From Voacanga thouarsii (Eukaryota; Streptophyta; Magnoliopsida; Gentianales; Apocynaceae), in the NCBI GenBank assembly GCA_026120185.1, contig JANUWF010001625.1, forward strand, positions 992,001-1,056,000: DNA of 64,000 nucleotides, given 5' to 3'. Below, one piece after another: positions 11,983-23,656 of this stretch; the stretch's first letter is position 1; every line of letters begins with the position of its first letter. The notes under the pieces are model-generated. The model was not told the origin of the DNA and ran no database searches. It saw only the letters and a program-made list of their open reading frames with translations. The position numbers and the translations under genes are program-made.

Positions 11983-12050
11983 ACTTCTGTAAAGAAATAT
12001 ATAAATAACTAAAGGGAAAAATAATTAAAAAGTAAAATAATAATAATTTA

Positions 12051-12225
12051 TGACATCACAGTGACATCAACATGACATCATTGCTGACATCACAAATGAC
12101 ATCAACAAGACATCATTAGTGACAGCACAAATGACATCAGCATGACATCAACAAACTGCTGACATCACACATGACATCAGCAAAAAATGTCTATAAATAT
12201 AGACCTCCCTCTCCACACAACACAC
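12051..12225 (+). promoter_or_regulatory. Putative pararetroviral promoter with phased TGACATCA array and TATA box
   Basis: Nine exact TGACATCA octamers lie at 12051, 12062, 12073, 12085, 12097, 12132, 12143, 12160 and 12172, plus near-copies at 12108 and 12120. Most are 11-12 bases apart, close to one helical turn. CTATAAATAT follows at 12191-12200. TGACG/TGACGTCA boxes bind plant TGA-type bZIP factors, and as-1 in the caulimovirus 35S promoter uses them. The inverted copy retains a perfect TGACGTCA at 12284-12291, so TGACATCA may be the deaminated form. Promoter activity is inference. Confidence 0.65.
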
Positions 12226-12695
12226 ACTTAATCATAGATCAATTTACAACTATGCATTTGTTGATGTCATGCTAATGTCATTGTGACGTCACTGATGATG
12301 TCTTGTTGATGTCACCAATGATGTCATGCTAATGTCATAAATTTTTATTTTTTATTATTATTTTATTTGTTTATTTTGTTTATTTTTTTTCTCTTTTTTT
12401 TTTTTTACAGAAGTTTATTCAAAAAAATAATCTTCTTCTTTGAACCCTTCTTCATCGTTGTTTTGGTCATCTGGAAGAGTGTCTTCAGAGGACGGTTTTG
12501 TAGACGGTTCAGAAGGTTCATTTTTCATTTGCTATAAAAGGTTTTCCATTGCGGTTAGAAAACTTTCTTTGGAACTTGTTGCTGTAAAAATCTAGATTGC
12601 TAGCTGTCAAAGGGAGACAGATATTTTGGATTAGCTTTAAACCATTTGTCGATGGAGGGAATATAAGTGTTCTGTGCATTCCAGTCCTTCCACCA
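12226..12695 (-). pseudogene. Inverted partial copy of the endogenous caulimovirid 3' region
   Basis: Reverse-complemented, this segment repeats about 11690-12155: the KWWKDWNA block (ending at 12695), the acidic tail, the GAATAAACTTCTGTAAA end, an AT-rich spacer, and part of the TGACRTCA array (12261-12350). It lacks the TATA-box region. The two copies thus form a head-to-head inverted repeat centred near 12230. They differ at several percent of positions by eye, and each has private indels, so the duplication is not recent or represents two related insertions. The right end stops abruptly at the TATG microsatellite. Confidence 0.8.
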
Positions 12696-12890
12696 GATAT
12701 ATACATATATGTATATACATACATACATGTATGTATATATATACATGTATGTATGTATATGTATATGTATATGTATGTATGTGTATATATATATATATAT
12801 ACATATATAGATACATGTATGTATATATACATATATATATACATGTATGTAACATACATACATACACACAAACACACACACACACATATA
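12696..12890. repeat. (TATG/CATA)n compound microsatellite
   Basis: About 195 bases of ATACATATGTATG-type tetranucleotide and TA/CA runs between the inverted viral copy and the truncated copia A LTR. All long ORFs in it are low-complexity artefacts. Endogenous pararetroviruses in plants have been reported next to TA-rich simple repeats, which fits this junction. Confidence 0.95.
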
Positions 12891-12894
12891 CACT

Positions 12895-14156
12895 TGTGAA
12901 TAGTAAACTAAATCCTTCAAGATGTGGAATTCTTCTAATTACACATGGCCCATGAATTATAGTTAATTATAATTCAAACACAACAACTTCTTCGTTTCAT
13001 AATTAACCCCGTAATGCTATCAAATAACATCTTGAGTGCTTTATCCTTTAATGTGTCTGACCTATTAGGTTTTGTAATCAATTGGTAGCTAATATAAATT
13101 AATTTAAAATTATTATAGAATTAACAATCCTTAATAATTAGAATTAGTTTATTAATTCTAATTAGGATTAAATTTATTAAATCTCTAATTAATAAATCCA
13201 TAGTAAATAGATTATGAGCGGCATCTAACAATACATCATGACCACCCAAAAATCCAGAAAGTTAAGGTCCTTGACATGAACCTTTCCAATAGCAAAATGT
13301 CAGTGCAATAAATTCCTTTCACCATATAATATTTCATTCGGTTTAGAATATGACATTAGTGCCAACTCCCTCCCGAATGTTAATTAATTCTACCTCAAAT
13401 ATTCTAGTAGTTGTTCCAGGAATACATTACTCAACATATGTATCAATTAGAACTATTTCCAACACATAGTTTCCATAACCAAGGACTTCTCGAGTAATGA
13501 TTCCTACAAATGGCCGTGAGATATTCGCTCCTACTATAAAGATTGGCTAATACTTTATTAACCATCTCAACTACTTTCGTTTACTTGACGTTGTAGCCAT
13601 ATATCCATCCCATAGGCAATCTTGTAGGGACTCCAGTGATTCGAATCAAAGTACAATGCTCAGCTAATAAAGTACCTTAGAGATTTCAAGTCTAAGGATA
13701 CTTTCACATTTACTATAATGAGATTCTATCACCAATACTAAATAGTTATTGATGTAATTATCTCGTAGCTAGGTCATTCAATGTACTTATTCAAGTAACA
13801 AGTATCCACACCTTAACTTTAAGTGTCACAATACTCACGGATGTGAGAATCACCGCCTAATCAAATAAGGAAGTATAACATGTGCTAGGCTTAATGTAAT
13901 AATGATGTCCTATCTTATTAATAATACACCAATGGATAATTTAAGTACGAGCACTATTAAATGTAATAGGAATCTTACAACATGATCTCTATCATAATTT
14001 CCTTAATACAATGTTGCACTAGGGACTTTATCTAACAGTTTTATTCACTTGGAAGTATTAATAAAACAAACTGAAAGATAAAGAATACCTCGTACAAATA
14101 AATAAATGTGCTATATTCAAAATATATGTAATTGCTTCTAGGGCATAACACTAATA
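12895..14156 (-). mobile_element. Truncated 3' LTR of copia A
   Basis: Homologous to about 62180-63419 of the copia B LTR; both end CTCTAGGGCAcAACACTAACA-like (here CTTCTAGGGCATAACACTAATA). About 500 bases of the other LTR end are missing, the break being at the microsatellite. The polypurine tract of A lies just right of it (reverse of AACTCTCACTTG). Confidence 0.75.
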
Positions 14157-14977
14157 AACTCTCACTTGCACTAAAGCCAATCATTCATGTATCTAATACC
14201 GAAGGACTCAACATGTCTATCGTGTTTCTTCTGTGATAGTGCTTTAGTAATTGGATCAGCTATATTCTCATCATGGGAACTCTCTCTATCTTTCCATCTT
14301 ATCTATCTATGATCTCTTATTAAATAAAAATGCCTAAGTATATGCTTGGATCGCAAGTGAGACCTTGTCTCATTCACTTGTATAATTGGTCAATTGTTGT
14401 CACAATAAAGAGATATTAATTCAGTAATACTATGAACCACTCCAAGCTCCATCACGAATTTCTTGATCTAAACTACTTCCTTAGCTACTTCAGAAGTGGC
14501 TATGTACTCAGCTTTAGACAATGAGTCCTCTTGTTTGGAACTTTTCCAACTCATTACCCCTTCATACAATGTAAATTTGTAACCAGACTATGATTTGAAG
14601 TCATCTTTATTAGATTGAAAATCGACATCAATATACCCATTTGTTTTCAAATCACCTCCTACATAAACCTAGAGTACATCTTTAGTTCTTCGCAAGTACT
14701 TAAGGATATTCTTCACATCCGCTAAACGACCCTCACTAGGGTTAGATTGGTATCTGCTCGTTAAACTAAGAGCACAGGATATATCGAGACAAGTACATTT
14801 CGCGGCATATATGATGGAACCAACTGACGAAACATATGAAATCCTACTCATGTGATCCCTTTCAACTTGTGTCTTTGGAGACATCTATATTAAAAGGCTT
14901 ACCCCATGAGACATGGGTAAGAATCCATTTTTGGATTGATCCATGCTAAACCTTTTTAGAACTTTTTCTATGTATGT
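14157..14977 (-). pseudogene. Copia A pol: end of RT and RNase H
   Basis: On the minus strand the frame continues the copia A reverse transcriptase: VLKRFSMDQSKNGFLPM, then the open piece 14884-14669 with MSPKTQVERDHMSRISYVSSVGS and YLRRTKDVL, then an RNase H segment with KAEYIATSEVAKE, the LYCDN block, and HVESFGIR near the end. Stops such as AAG*SGYKF interrupt it. Directly upstream in the gene (to the right) the solo LTR H splits the YIEKVLKRF codons from the RT piece at 18872-19505. RNase H would degrade the RNA strand during reverse transcription. Confidence 0.8.
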
Positions 14978-17124
14978 TGTGTAATATACCATATTTTAAT
15001 CATCGAATATCCACTACTTGTGATAGGATTTGAATTTATATCAATGGCCAGAACAAAAGATTATCGGTATAATGAGACGAATATTTTGGTATAATAATAT
15101 CTTGTCGGGACCTGGATGTAATTATTGAATTTGTTCTACCCGTACCCTAAATCTTTGGAAGGCTAGTATTATTAAAAAAATAAGAATTTGAGGGTACACT
15201 AGAAGAGAAATTGATCAGTGTAACGAAATGCACGTTTTGGTGTGAATTATGTTATCCGGGTTAGCGGGGGGCATTTTCGTCATTTTGACTGCTCCTGTGA
15301 CTTTGACCACATATTTTACCAAATTAAGAAGGAATTGAAGAATTTAAGTATTACCAATGGATTCAGTGGAATTTTTGGAGTTGAATGGTGAAGCAAAAAA
15401 TTTTTTCATTCCGGACCCGATTTTTGCCATATTTGAGAAAAATTAGAAATGCGGGTAAAATTTGGACGTGTGGTGCTATGTGATTTGTGGATAGGTACAT
15501 GTGTCACATCATGAGAGGTTGTATGATATTTCATACAAGATAAAACTTATCAAATATGTTTTACAAAATAAATATAAAAAATTGGTGGACAAATAAAATC
15601 GCGACACGTGACGGATAGCCCACAATTTGTGACAAAATGGTCACTAATTTGGACCAAGAATGGCGGTTAAGGAGCTTAAAAACTACCAGATTTCGTGCAT
15701 AAGGAGTAGGGAAAGAAGAGAGAAAGAAAAGGAAATAAAAGCTAGAGAAAAATAGGGAGAAAAAAAGAAAAATGAGAGAGAAAGAAAGATGTGTGTGTGT
15801 TCTTGGTGTTTTGTTGGTGTTCTTGGAGCAAAATCAAGCCAAGAGATCCCATATACAAGGTAAAAGTCTATGCTTCAAGAAAAAAAAGTTATAGATCTCA
15901 TTACGCTGATTATATTGATATGAAATTTAACATGAAAACATGATTTTCATTTCTTGATTTTGGATCAAAGCTAGGGTTTGTGAACTTTTGTGTAAGAACC
16001 TTGTACGTGTTTATATAAGTGCTGTCTGCCTAAGGGTTTTTGAATAATGTTTTGTGTGAAGAAGAACTGAATAATTATGGTGGTTTAAATGGTTGCTTCC
16101 GATTGAGGAGATGATGATCAGAGTAGAGCAAAAATGAAATTTACTTGATTGGAAAAATGGATTATACTAGCCTTTGATTAGAAAAGATGAAGTTGTGTTG
16201 AATAAGTGTGATTCTTGTGAGCTATTGGAATCTGAAAATCAATGATTTAAAGATGATTTGAAGAAAAAATGAATGAATTAATGGTTCCAGGATGTTAAAG
16301 ACTAAAGAAGAACAAAGGAAAGCACGAATAGTGGAATTGAGGTAAAACTACTGGGGCTGTTTTTGCCCTATATTATGCTATGGGAACTAGAACTCTAAAA
16401 ATGGCCAATATAGAATAATGTTTTAGAGTCTGATGGTCGTTTTTGTATATCATAGAGCTAAATCAGAGTTGCGGATTGAAACTATGTGCAAAACAAAATC
16501 ATGTGTCAAGCAGTAAAATTTCAAAAAAATGAGTTCGAAAATGGATGAATTTAAGGATGATTTATGGTGTGATTTTACAAGAAATAAATAGGAAATATAA
16601 ATAGAATCCCTTGTATATAAAGGAATAAAGGATGTGGGAAAAGGAAAAATGAAAGAATTGATCAAACGGTAAAAAAATACGTGAATGGAAGTTGAACGTT
16701 TTCCTTAACCGTCGGCTAACTGTCGGGTACGTCGGCTATTTTTCAGCTAAACATGATTTGACCCAAAAACGATGTTTGGTATAGGTTTGTCAGTAAACGA
16801 CCAACAGAACATTGAAAACGATGGAAATGAGGGTTGAAAGGCCGTAAACGGAAAGAGTTTAGTTAGGACACGAGGTGAGTCCCTTTGCTTTCTAAAACTT
16901 TTTGAAAACTTGTGTGCTTCACTTTTCCATGAAATGCTATGTTTTATACCATTTTGGAAATCCCTGAATATATTTAAGGTTTATCTGAGCAAGAATTATT
17001 TTATGTCATTTTGGGCTCGATTGAACATCATAATTGGCTTGGAAACTTTACTGGATGATTAAAGTATGAATTTTGTGAATTTAGTCCTTTTTGGATTAAA
17101 TATTTGGGATTTTTTGAAAATGGT

Positions 17125-17520
17125 AAATTTTAGAATCGGATATTCATAAATTGACTAGAATGCCCTTATTGGAACATTTTATGGAAATATGTTTGAAAAC
17201 TTTGAATTTAATCCACTTTCGAGATTAGAATTCTGGATTTCTTGAAATGAGTTTCTTTTGAAATCGGGTATTTAGAAAATGATCCAAATGTCCTTACTGG
17301 AATGTTTATGAAAACATTTGGAATCGGGTATATGGTAAATGACCGAAATACCCTTATTAGAACTTTTGTGAGCACTCCTCAAATCGGATAAGGGTAAAAT
17401 GACCCGAATACCCTCAAAAAGATTTTTGGAATCTGATATGGGTAAAATGACCTGAATGCCCTAGGAAATGTCTTTTGTGACCGAGTATAAGGAAAATGAC
17501 CTGAATACTCTTAGAAACAT
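17125..17520 (+). repeat. Degenerate tandem repeat inside LTR H
   Basis: About six units of roughly 55-65 bases built around GAATCGGGTATnnGnAAAATGACCnGAATnCCCTTA; cores lie near 17140, 17270, 17325, 17385, 17440 and 17490. No ORF. It is local to this LTR family. Confidence 0.7.
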
Positions 17521-18085
17521 ATTTTGATGTGTGAACAGAACTCTTTATTCTGTTTCAACATGATTTTGGAAAATGATCTCTCGTTATGAGATTAACTTTT
17601 GGAAAATGACTTTCGATCCCTGGAATTATTTTATTGGTCAGATGTGCCATGGAATAAATTGATTAGCTCTGCGGAGCCTAGGTGAATAAGGATTTAACTT
17701 GCAAGTCAGTGGGATTAAATTTTGAAAAATGTGATTAGATAACCTTTAGGCAAGATCAGTCAGAAGGGATTGGTATTGGTAACGTTGAGTACTCAACAAG
17801 GACTTTGATCTTTGTACTAGCTCTTGTTAGAGATAGACGACCCCAAGTAACCCGATCAGTTCTGGGGATTGTCTTTCTCCAAACAGGGTGATAGGACACT
17901 GAGATGAGTCATCTTAGCTAACCATTTAGCACCTGGAAATTGCCGTGTCTACAAGTGTTTTTTGATTTTGAGTCATTCGCTGGATGTCGGGCGAGGACAC
18001 TCGGTGCATTTGACTTCTTGCTGCCTTGATGATGATTGACGTCAGGATTGGGACCCATAGTTTACAGTAGCAAGTAAAATATTTC

Positions 18086-18280
18086 CCAGCAATGCACGGA
18101 TCGAGTACTGTAGGCTGTGGTCTCAGTACGATAACATGGTGCCAGTTGGTGTGCTTTTTCGGCGACGCTCAGATCGAGTATTGGAGGCTGCGGTCTCAAT
18201 ACGTTGACATAGTACAAGTTAGTGTACTTATCCAACAATGCACGATTGACTATTGTAAGGTAAAGTCCCTAGCACAATAA
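18086..18280 (+). repeat. 73-bp tandem repeat inside LTR H, about 2.6 units
   Basis: GATCGAGTAnTGnAGGCTGnGGTCTCAnTACG occurs at 18099 and 18172, and a weaker third copy (GATTGACTATTGTAAGG) at 18244, a period of 72-73 bases. Confidence 0.75.
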
Positions 18281-18871
18281 GATCATGATGTCGAAGGCGA
18301 AGGCTTGTGAGCTTTGCATACTGGCCGAGCTTCTGTTGAAGAAGTGCCTGTGATTTGGAAATTAGGGCAATGAATCAAAATTGAAATATAGTTTTCCAAA
18401 AATGATTGATTTCTAAATAAACTCTTCGTTAAAAAGTTTTGGAATCATTTCCAGTGAACAAATGATATGCTATTCCACAAAAGTTTTTTTGTACCCTGTT
18501 CTTTTATAAAGCACTAGCACACACGAGACTCACTAGGTGATTTTCACTCATACGCGTCTTTTATCTTTTCCGTTTTGTAGGATCCAGAGTTGAGCGGACC
18601 TATAGATAGAGGACGATTCCACAGTGATAGCAGAATAGGTCCGGACATTTCCTATTTGGATAATGTACCTTATTACTGATGTGGAATGGAAATTTTTATA
18701 TATGAGATTCTTTGTTATATATGTTCTTCTGTCCATCAGTATGGGTTGTAGTATGAATCTAGACCTTACATACTCTATTGGTTTTTCATTACAACGTCCC
18801 TTTGTCTGGGTAATTGGTCGGGGTGACACCTGGCATTAATACGCTTTGTGTTACCTTTAGTAGGGGTGATA

Positions 18872-19505
18872 CATGTAGACTGTGAAAGACCTACCAACCT
18901 TTTTGATCTATCCCTATAGATCTTTATTCCAAGAATATAGGTTACTTCTCCAAGGTCTTTCATAGAAAATTTCTTGGACAACTAAACTTTTACTGATTGA
19001 ACGACAGGTACATCATTTCCTACTAGAAATATGTTATCTATATAAAGAAAAAAGAAAATGACTCCACTCCCATTAACCTTCTTATATACATAAGTCTTAT
19101 CAATATTTTAAATGAAACCAAACTCTTTGATTGTTTCATCAAAACAGATGTTCCAACTCCTAGAAGCTTGCTTAAGTCCATAAATGGACTTTTGTAGCTT
19201 GCACACTTTTGCACTATCGTTGGACATGAAACCCTCAGGTTGTGTCATATACACTTTCTCAGTCAGGTTTTTATTTAGAAAAGCTATCTTCATATCCATT
19301 TGCCGGACCTTATAATCATAATGGACGGTGAGTGCTAGGAGTATCCTTGTGGATCTCAATATGGCAACTAATGAGAAAGTTTTGTCAAAATTAATACTCT
19401 ATTGTTGATGACAACCTTTAGCAACCAGTTGTACTTTATAGGTAACTACGTTACCATCCATGTCGGTTTTCTTTTTTAAAACACATTTGCACCCAATAGG
19501 TTTGA
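18872..19505 (-). pseudogene. Copia A pol: central reverse transcriptase
   Basis: Minus-strand reading from 19505: PIGCKCVLKKKTDMDGNVV, KVQLVAKGCHQQ (stop), then the 19359-19108 piece with MDMKIAFLNKNLTEKVYMTQ and KSIYGLKQASRSWN, then YIDN where an active copia has YVDD, and MSKKFSMKDLGEVTYILGI. The active-site change of the second Asp to Asn and several stops make it dead. It is broken on one side by copia B (at 19505/63420) and on the other by solo LTR H (at 18871). Confidence 0.85.
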
Positions 19506-21252
19506 TGTAGGGATTCGGCCATTCAAGAGCATACGCAAAAAAAAAAAAAAAAAAAAAAAAATCGAAATCCCTCCCAAAGATCATATGTTTGTCGAATAAA
19601 ATGGGTAAGAAAACAGGTTACGGGATTTACCTATACTACCCTTAATTCAAAATTTTCTTCAATTCCCTTACTATCGCAAATTGCACACAACACACTATTT
19701 TTTTTGTTCTATGTTCAGTTGCTCTTGGCGGCCATTGAAGTCCAAGCGAACACTGCCTCTAATAGTATCCACGTGAGGGACTCAAGAAAAAATAAGGAAA
19801 ACTCTCTGCTAGAACAGTCTTTTGCAGCTACGGTTTTTTTTTTTTTTCTCTATGTAGAAAGAAAACGAGAGAGAAAGAGGAAGTTTTTTTTTCTCCATAT
19901 GTTCTGTTTTTTTTTCTAATTAAAGATAAGAGAAAATTTCAAAGTAATCCCTAGAATAACACAGAAACACACGTTTCTACGAATTCTAATTTGATTAGAA
20001 TTCACTAATTGCAATTGAAAACTATAAGTATTAACTATTGCAATTTGGCCCAAAATTATAACTAATTATAATTTGACCACAATAGCTCCTTCTTCTCACA
20101 ATTATCCCTACAATGTTATCAAATAATACCTTGAGTACTTAATCCTCTATTGGGTATGACATATTAGGTTTCCTGGTCTATTTTTAGTGAATATGAATTA
20201 ATCTGAACGTCTTTGAGATAAATAATCATTAATAATTTAGAATTAATTTCTTAATTCTAATTAGGATTAGTTTATTAATTCTTCAGTTGCTAAACCCATA
20301 TTCAGTCGATGTTGAGCGGTATCTAGCAACACATCATGACCACCCAAGAGTCTAAGAAGTCAAGTGGTTTGACATAAACCCTTTAATAACAAACGATAGT
20401 GCATTAAACTCTTTTCACCATACAATATCTCATTCGGCTTGAAGTATGGAATTAGAGCCAACTCCATCCAGAATATAAATTAATTCCAGCCCGAATATAT
20501 TAATACTTGTTCCCAGAATCCACTATTCAATTTATGAATCTATTGGAACTGTTTCCAATACGCAATCACTATAGCCAAGGATTTCACGAGTAGTAATTCC
20601 AACAAGTGGTCATGTGTGAGATACTAGCCCTTACTATTATGAGTGGTGAATCTTTTATTGACCCTCTCAACTACTCTCATTTACCTCACATTGTACCCAA
20701 AATCCAACCCGTACACGGTCCATGATCTGGTTCCAGAGATTGGAATCAAAGTACAATGCTCAACAAACAAAGTACCTTGGAGATCTCAAGTGTAAGAATA
20801 CTTTCACGTTTAATATAACGAGATTCTATCACTGGCACTACATAGTTATCCATGTGATTATCTCATATTCAAGTCATCTAATAAACTTGTTCTATTAAAA
20901 AGTATCCACGTATTGACTTTAAGTATCACAATACTCGCAGATGTGAGAACCACCACCTGATCAAATCAGGAAGTCTAACATATGCAGGTCTTAACGCAAT
21001 GATGATGTCCTGTCTTATTAATACTACGAACAAGAATTATTTAAGTACTAAAACTATACAGTATAGTAGGAATCTCACATCATGATCTCTATCATGATTT
21101 CCTTGGCATAGTATTGTACTTGTGACTTTATCTAGTAATTATTTTACATGAAAGTAAAGAAAATAAATTGAAAGATAAATAAAACCTTGTATTATAAAAT
21201 AAATGTGTCATATATAATTTACAAGTGATTTCCTCTTGGCATAACACTAAAA
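19506..21252 (-). mobile_element. 3' LTR of copia B
   Basis: It starts TGTAGGGATTCGGCC and ends AACACTAAAA (the canonical partner ends AACACTAACA). Length 1,747 bases against 1,748 for the 5' LTR. A run of 25 A at 19537-19561 replaces the GCGGAAAATAAAACCTAAATC-like text of the partner LTR. Confidence 0.85.
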
Positions 21253-21264
21253 AACTCCCATTTA
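21253..21264 (-). other. Polypurine tract of copia B
   Basis: Read on the minus strand, AAATGGGAGTT immediately precedes the 3' LTR. It primes plus-strand DNA synthesis. Copia A has the comparable tract next to its LTR at 14157. Confidence 0.7.
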
Positions 21265-22720
21265 TACTAGAGCCAATTATTTTTGTATCTAATACCGAAT
21301 GACTCAACATGCCTATCATGTGTTCTTCTGGGATAGTGCTTTTGTAACGGGTCTGCTATGTGCTCATCCATGGGAACTCTCTCTATCTTTACATCTCCTC
21401 TTTTAACAATCTCTCTAATAAAATGAAAATGTCTAAGTACATGCTCAGATAGCTGGTGAGACCGTGGTTCTTTTGCTTGTGCAATGGCTCCATTACTGTC
21501 ACAATACAGAGATATTAGATCAACAATGCTAGGGATCACTCCAAGTTCTGTGACAAACTTCTGGATCCAAACTGCTTCTTTCGCTACTTCCAAAATGGCT
21601 ATGTACTCTGCTTCACTCGTTGAGTCGGTAATGGTATCTTGTTTTGAAATTTTTCAACTCATTATCCCTCCACATAACGTAAAAACATAGCTAGATTGTG
21701 ATTTGAAATCATCCTATCGGATTGAAAACTGGCATCTGTATACATGTTTACTTTCAAATTACCTTTTCCATATACTAGGAATACATCCTTAGTCATTTGT
21801 AAGTATTTGAGGATATTCTTTACAGTCACCTAATGATCCTCTCTAGGATTAGACTAGTATTTACTCATAAAACATAGACCGCAAGATACATTGGGCCTAG
21901 TACATATCATAGCATACATGATAGAACCAATTGTAGATGCATATGGTATTCTACTAATGTGATCCCTTTTAACTTGTGTCTTAGGACACACTGATTTTCG
22001 AAGGCTTACCCATACTTCATGGGTAAGAATCCCTTCTTGGACTTATCAATGCTAAACCTCTTTAGCATTTTGTCTATGTATGTAGACTGTGAAAGACCTA
22101 GCAACCATTTTGATCTATTTCTATATATCCTTATTCCAAGAATGTAGGTTGCTTGTCCAAGGTCTTTCATGGAGAATTTCTTGGACATCCAAACTTTCAC
22201 TGATTGAAGGATAAGTACATCATTTCCTATAAGCAATATGTCATCTACATAAAGCAACAAAAAAATGACTGCACTCCCACTAACCTTCTTGTATACACAA
22301 GGATCATCCACATTTTGAGTGAAACCAATCTCTTTTATTATTTCATCAAAACGAATGTTCTAAATGGACCTTTGCAGCTTGCATATTTTTGTGCTACCAT
22401 TAGATGTGAAACCCTTAGGTTATGTTATATATACTTTCTCAGTTAACTTTCCATTTAGGAAAGCTGTTTTCACATCCATTTGTTAGATCTCTTAATCATG
22501 ATAAGCGGCATTGGCTAAGAGTATCCTGATAGACTTTAGCACGGCTACTAGCGAGAAGGTTTCATCATAGTCAATACCATGTTGTTGACGATAACTCATA
22601 GCCACTAGTCGTGCTTTATAGGTAACTACATTACCATCCATATCAGTTTTCTTCTTATAAACCCATTTGCACCCAATAGGTTTGATTCCTTTGTTTGGAT
22701 CAATTAAAGTCTAAACTCTT
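21265..22720 (-). pseudogene. Copia B pol: reverse transcriptase and RNase H
   Basis: Minus-strand order from 22710: GIKPIGCKWVYKKKTDMDGNVV, a block ending in MDVKTAFLNGKLTEK-like text with stops, then the open piece 22311-22006 with an intact LLLYVDDILLIGND active site and KKFSMKDLGQATYILGI. RNase H follows, with an open piece 21593-21267 containing MEVAKEAVWIQKFVTELGV and YCDSNGAIAQAKEPRSHQ. Compared with copia A about 20 bases are missing near 22360, removing the LKQASRSWN block, and frameshifts separate the pieces. The linker between integrase and RT is also shortened near 22690-22720. Confidence 0.85.
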
Positions 22721-23340
22721 CAAAACTCCCTTGTAGGTAGTACGCTCATCTTCATAAGCAATATATCATTGTGATCACTAATGAGAAAATCGTATCTCTC
22801 AAGTGCCACACGTATCCTACTCAACCTACTAGGATCTTGTGTAGTAGACTGTTCATCTATTCCCTCAATAGATGTGTGATCAGATAATTGATCCTTATTT
22901 GTTTGTTCTTCTTGAACTTCACTAAGTTCAATTTTACTCCCACAGTCCCCTTTGAACATATGCTCTTTCTCTAAGAAGATAGTATGATTCAAAACAAACT
23001 CTTTATTTTTGAAAAGGAGATAGAAGTAATACCTAAAAGATTCTTTTGGATATCCCACAAACAAACATTTGTCGACATACTATCAAGTTTGTCTAACTGT
23101 GGCCTTTTGACCAAGGTAGGATAACCCCATACACTCAAGTGAGATAACTTTGGTTTCTTGTCAAAGAACATCTCAAATGGAGTGGTATCAACCATTTTTT
23201 ACAAAACTCTGCTTAGAATTTAAATGGAAGTGTCTAGTGCGTACCCCTAAATCAAATTGGTAAGTCTGCAGAAGCTATCATGGTTAATACTAAGTCTAGA
23301 AGGGTTCGATTCCTTCTCTCAGATACACCATTACGTTGAG
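22720..23340 (-). pseudogene. Copia B integrase C-terminal half
   Basis: Minus-strand reading from 23340 starts RNGVSERRNRTLLDLV, directly continuing the YTPQ that ends at 58256, then MVDTTPFEMFFDKKPKLSHLSVWG (23195 onward) and MFVGYPKESFRYYF, KEHMFKGD and the acidic linker to RT. The C insertion splits the gene between YTPQ and xNGVSERRN. Integrase inserts the cDNA into the host genome; the fragment holds the region after the second catalytic Asp, including the glutamate-bearing ERRNRT segment's neighbourhood. Confidence 0.85.
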
Positions 23341-23584
23341 TGTGAAACCCCACCTAAAGCTACCCTAAAGTAAGGGAGTCGAGATGCATATCATATCATT
23401 TTACATGAATATATATGTTTTTGAATGATTTTATGTGCTTTAGAATTATGATTTATTGGTTAAAAGGCTTAGTTATGCTTATTGAGTAGGAAGGGTAAAA
23501 TGATAATTTTGCTTGAGGTTGAAATAGGAAGATAGCTTGAGGATTAAATAAGAAGAATATTTGGGTGGGGAAATAAGAACAAGA

Positions 23585-23656
23585 GTTGTTGTGGTTTAGT
23601 GGTTAGAGCTTTCCAATTAATCTCTAAGTTCATGAGTTCAAATCCCATCATTTAAG
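23585..23656 (+). other. tRNA-like segment in LTR C (5')
   Basis: A-box TGGTTTAGTGG (23592-23602) matches TRGYNNARNNG, and B-box GTTCAAATC (23636-23644) matches GWTCRANNC. From A-box start to B-box end is 53 bases, as in a tRNA. A D-arm (GTTT/GAGC with AGTGGTTA loop) and a T-arm (ATGAG/CCCAT) can be drawn; the acceptor stem pairs poorly, so a functional tRNA is unlikely. Confidence 0.6.

Larger units (their letters stand above)
14978..18871 (+). mobile_element. Solo LTR of a Gypsy-type element (H) in copia A
   Basis: The insert begins TGTGTAATATACC and ends GGGGTGATA, flanked by TATGT (14973-14977) and CATGT (18872-18876), a 5-bp TSD with one mismatch. Removing it restores the copia A reading. 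It has no pol genes, so it is a solo LTR about 3.9 kb long. An inner GGTCGGGGTGACA at 18816-18828 looks like the canonical LTR 3' end, so the last 43 bases may be extra. It shares the TTGAGTACTCAA palindrome (17785-17796) with LTRs of C and D, which supports a related Gypsy lineage in plus orientation. Confidence 0.7.

Noticed and set aside
12051..12179. Regularly spaced short repeats that might suggest a CRISPR array
   Set aside because: The repeat unit is only 8 bases, spacers are 3-4 bases, and the DNA is plant. It is better explained as a promoter element array.
12518..12955. Several overlapping 80-120 residue ORFs rich in Tyr, Ile, His and Thr on both strands
   Set aside because: They are translations of the TATG/CATA microsatellite and have no coding features.
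23585..23656. A functional host tRNA gene
   Set aside because: The acceptor stem is poor, the anticodon arm is unstable in most copies, and it lies at a fixed place inside an LTR. Listed only as tRNA-like.
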